Below are positions 64,000 to 64,000 of a stretch of 64,000 nucleotides of DNA, in pieces. Each line of letters opens with the position of its first letter. Positions within the stretch are counted from its first letter, which is position 1. The stretch spans positions 3,952,001 through 4,016,000 of the forward strand of contig NZ_CP072913.1 of assembly GCF_017968885.1 (NCBI RefSeq). The letters are read 5' to 3'. A model generated the notes under the pieces. The model was not told where the DNA came from, searched no databases, and worked only from the letters and a program-made list of their open reading frames with translations. The translations under genes and the position numbers were made by a program. The stretch comes from Pseudomonas sp. Tri1 (GTDB lineage: Bacteria > Pseudomonadota > Gammaproteobacteria > Pseudomonadales > Pseudomonadaceae).

Positions 64000-64000
64000 C

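Overview
The window is a chromosomal segment of a fluorescent-type pseudomonad, most likely the Pseudomonas fluorescens species group. The evidence is high-GC coding with Pseudomonas-like proteins throughout, the gene order mltD-gloB-methyltransferase-rnhA...dnaQ and SBP-SBP-permease-permease-ATPase-fabI known from pseudomonads, and more than twenty copies of the intergenic REP sequence with core GTGGGAGCGAGCTTGCTCGC. No rRNA, tRNA, phage, insertion sequence or CRISPR array was found.

Layout. 1-4.9 kb: end of sbcD, then sbcC and a glutathione S-transferase, overlapping by ATGA junctions. 5-7.2 kb: two tiny exported proteins, a secreted beta-propeller lactonase and an acidic small protein. 7.4-14.3 kb: an oxidative pentonate (Weimberg-like) locus. 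It has an IlvD/Edd sugar-acid dehydratase facing an operon of MFS transporter, FAH-family protein and ketoglutarate-semialdehyde dehydrogenase, plus a FadR-type regulator; two matching 11-bp operators lie in the divergent promoter. 14.5-19.1 kb: a 1559-residue protein resembling the large Pseudomonas toxin-like (DUF6543) proteins. 19.2-22.7 kb: an RND exporter with a YCF48-like partner. 23-30.7 kb: pepN, DUF2797, YeaC-like, rhomboid protease, metallophosphoesterase, nadK and DUF1853. 30.8-35.3 kb: arsB, arsR, an FMN reductase, a small conserved protein, a LysR regulator and a GNAT acetyltransferase. 35.5-40.8 kb: dnaQ and rnhA, separated by an AT-richer lipoprotein phospholipase gene, then a methyltransferase and gloB. 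40.9-50.7 kb: mltD, a five-gene peptide/nucleoside-peptide ABC importer (npp/yej type) and fabI. 51-57.6 kb: a diguanylate cyclase, an AraC regulator with a LysE exporter, trkH, a glycine-rich exported protein, and the alkylation-repair pair ada/alkA-like. 57.8-64 kb: a GFA protein, miaE, a universal stress protein under a perfect ANR box, a DUF1289 protein, acnB with a long structured leader, and the edge of a small membrane protein.

How it fits together. Most of the window is core metabolism and maintenance. The accessory-looking parts are the pentonate locus, the giant toxin-like gene, the phospholipase gene between dnaQ and rnhA, and the ars locus. REP doublets (REPINs) fill many intergenic gaps, and one supplies the C-terminal codons of the MFS transporter. 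Best candidates for new biology are the giant toxin-like protein, the phospholipase insertion, the structured acnB leader and the REPIN-encoded transporter tail. Start codons were chosen by Shine-Dalgarno sequence, signal peptide placement and family length. All family names rest on reading the sequence, not on a database search.
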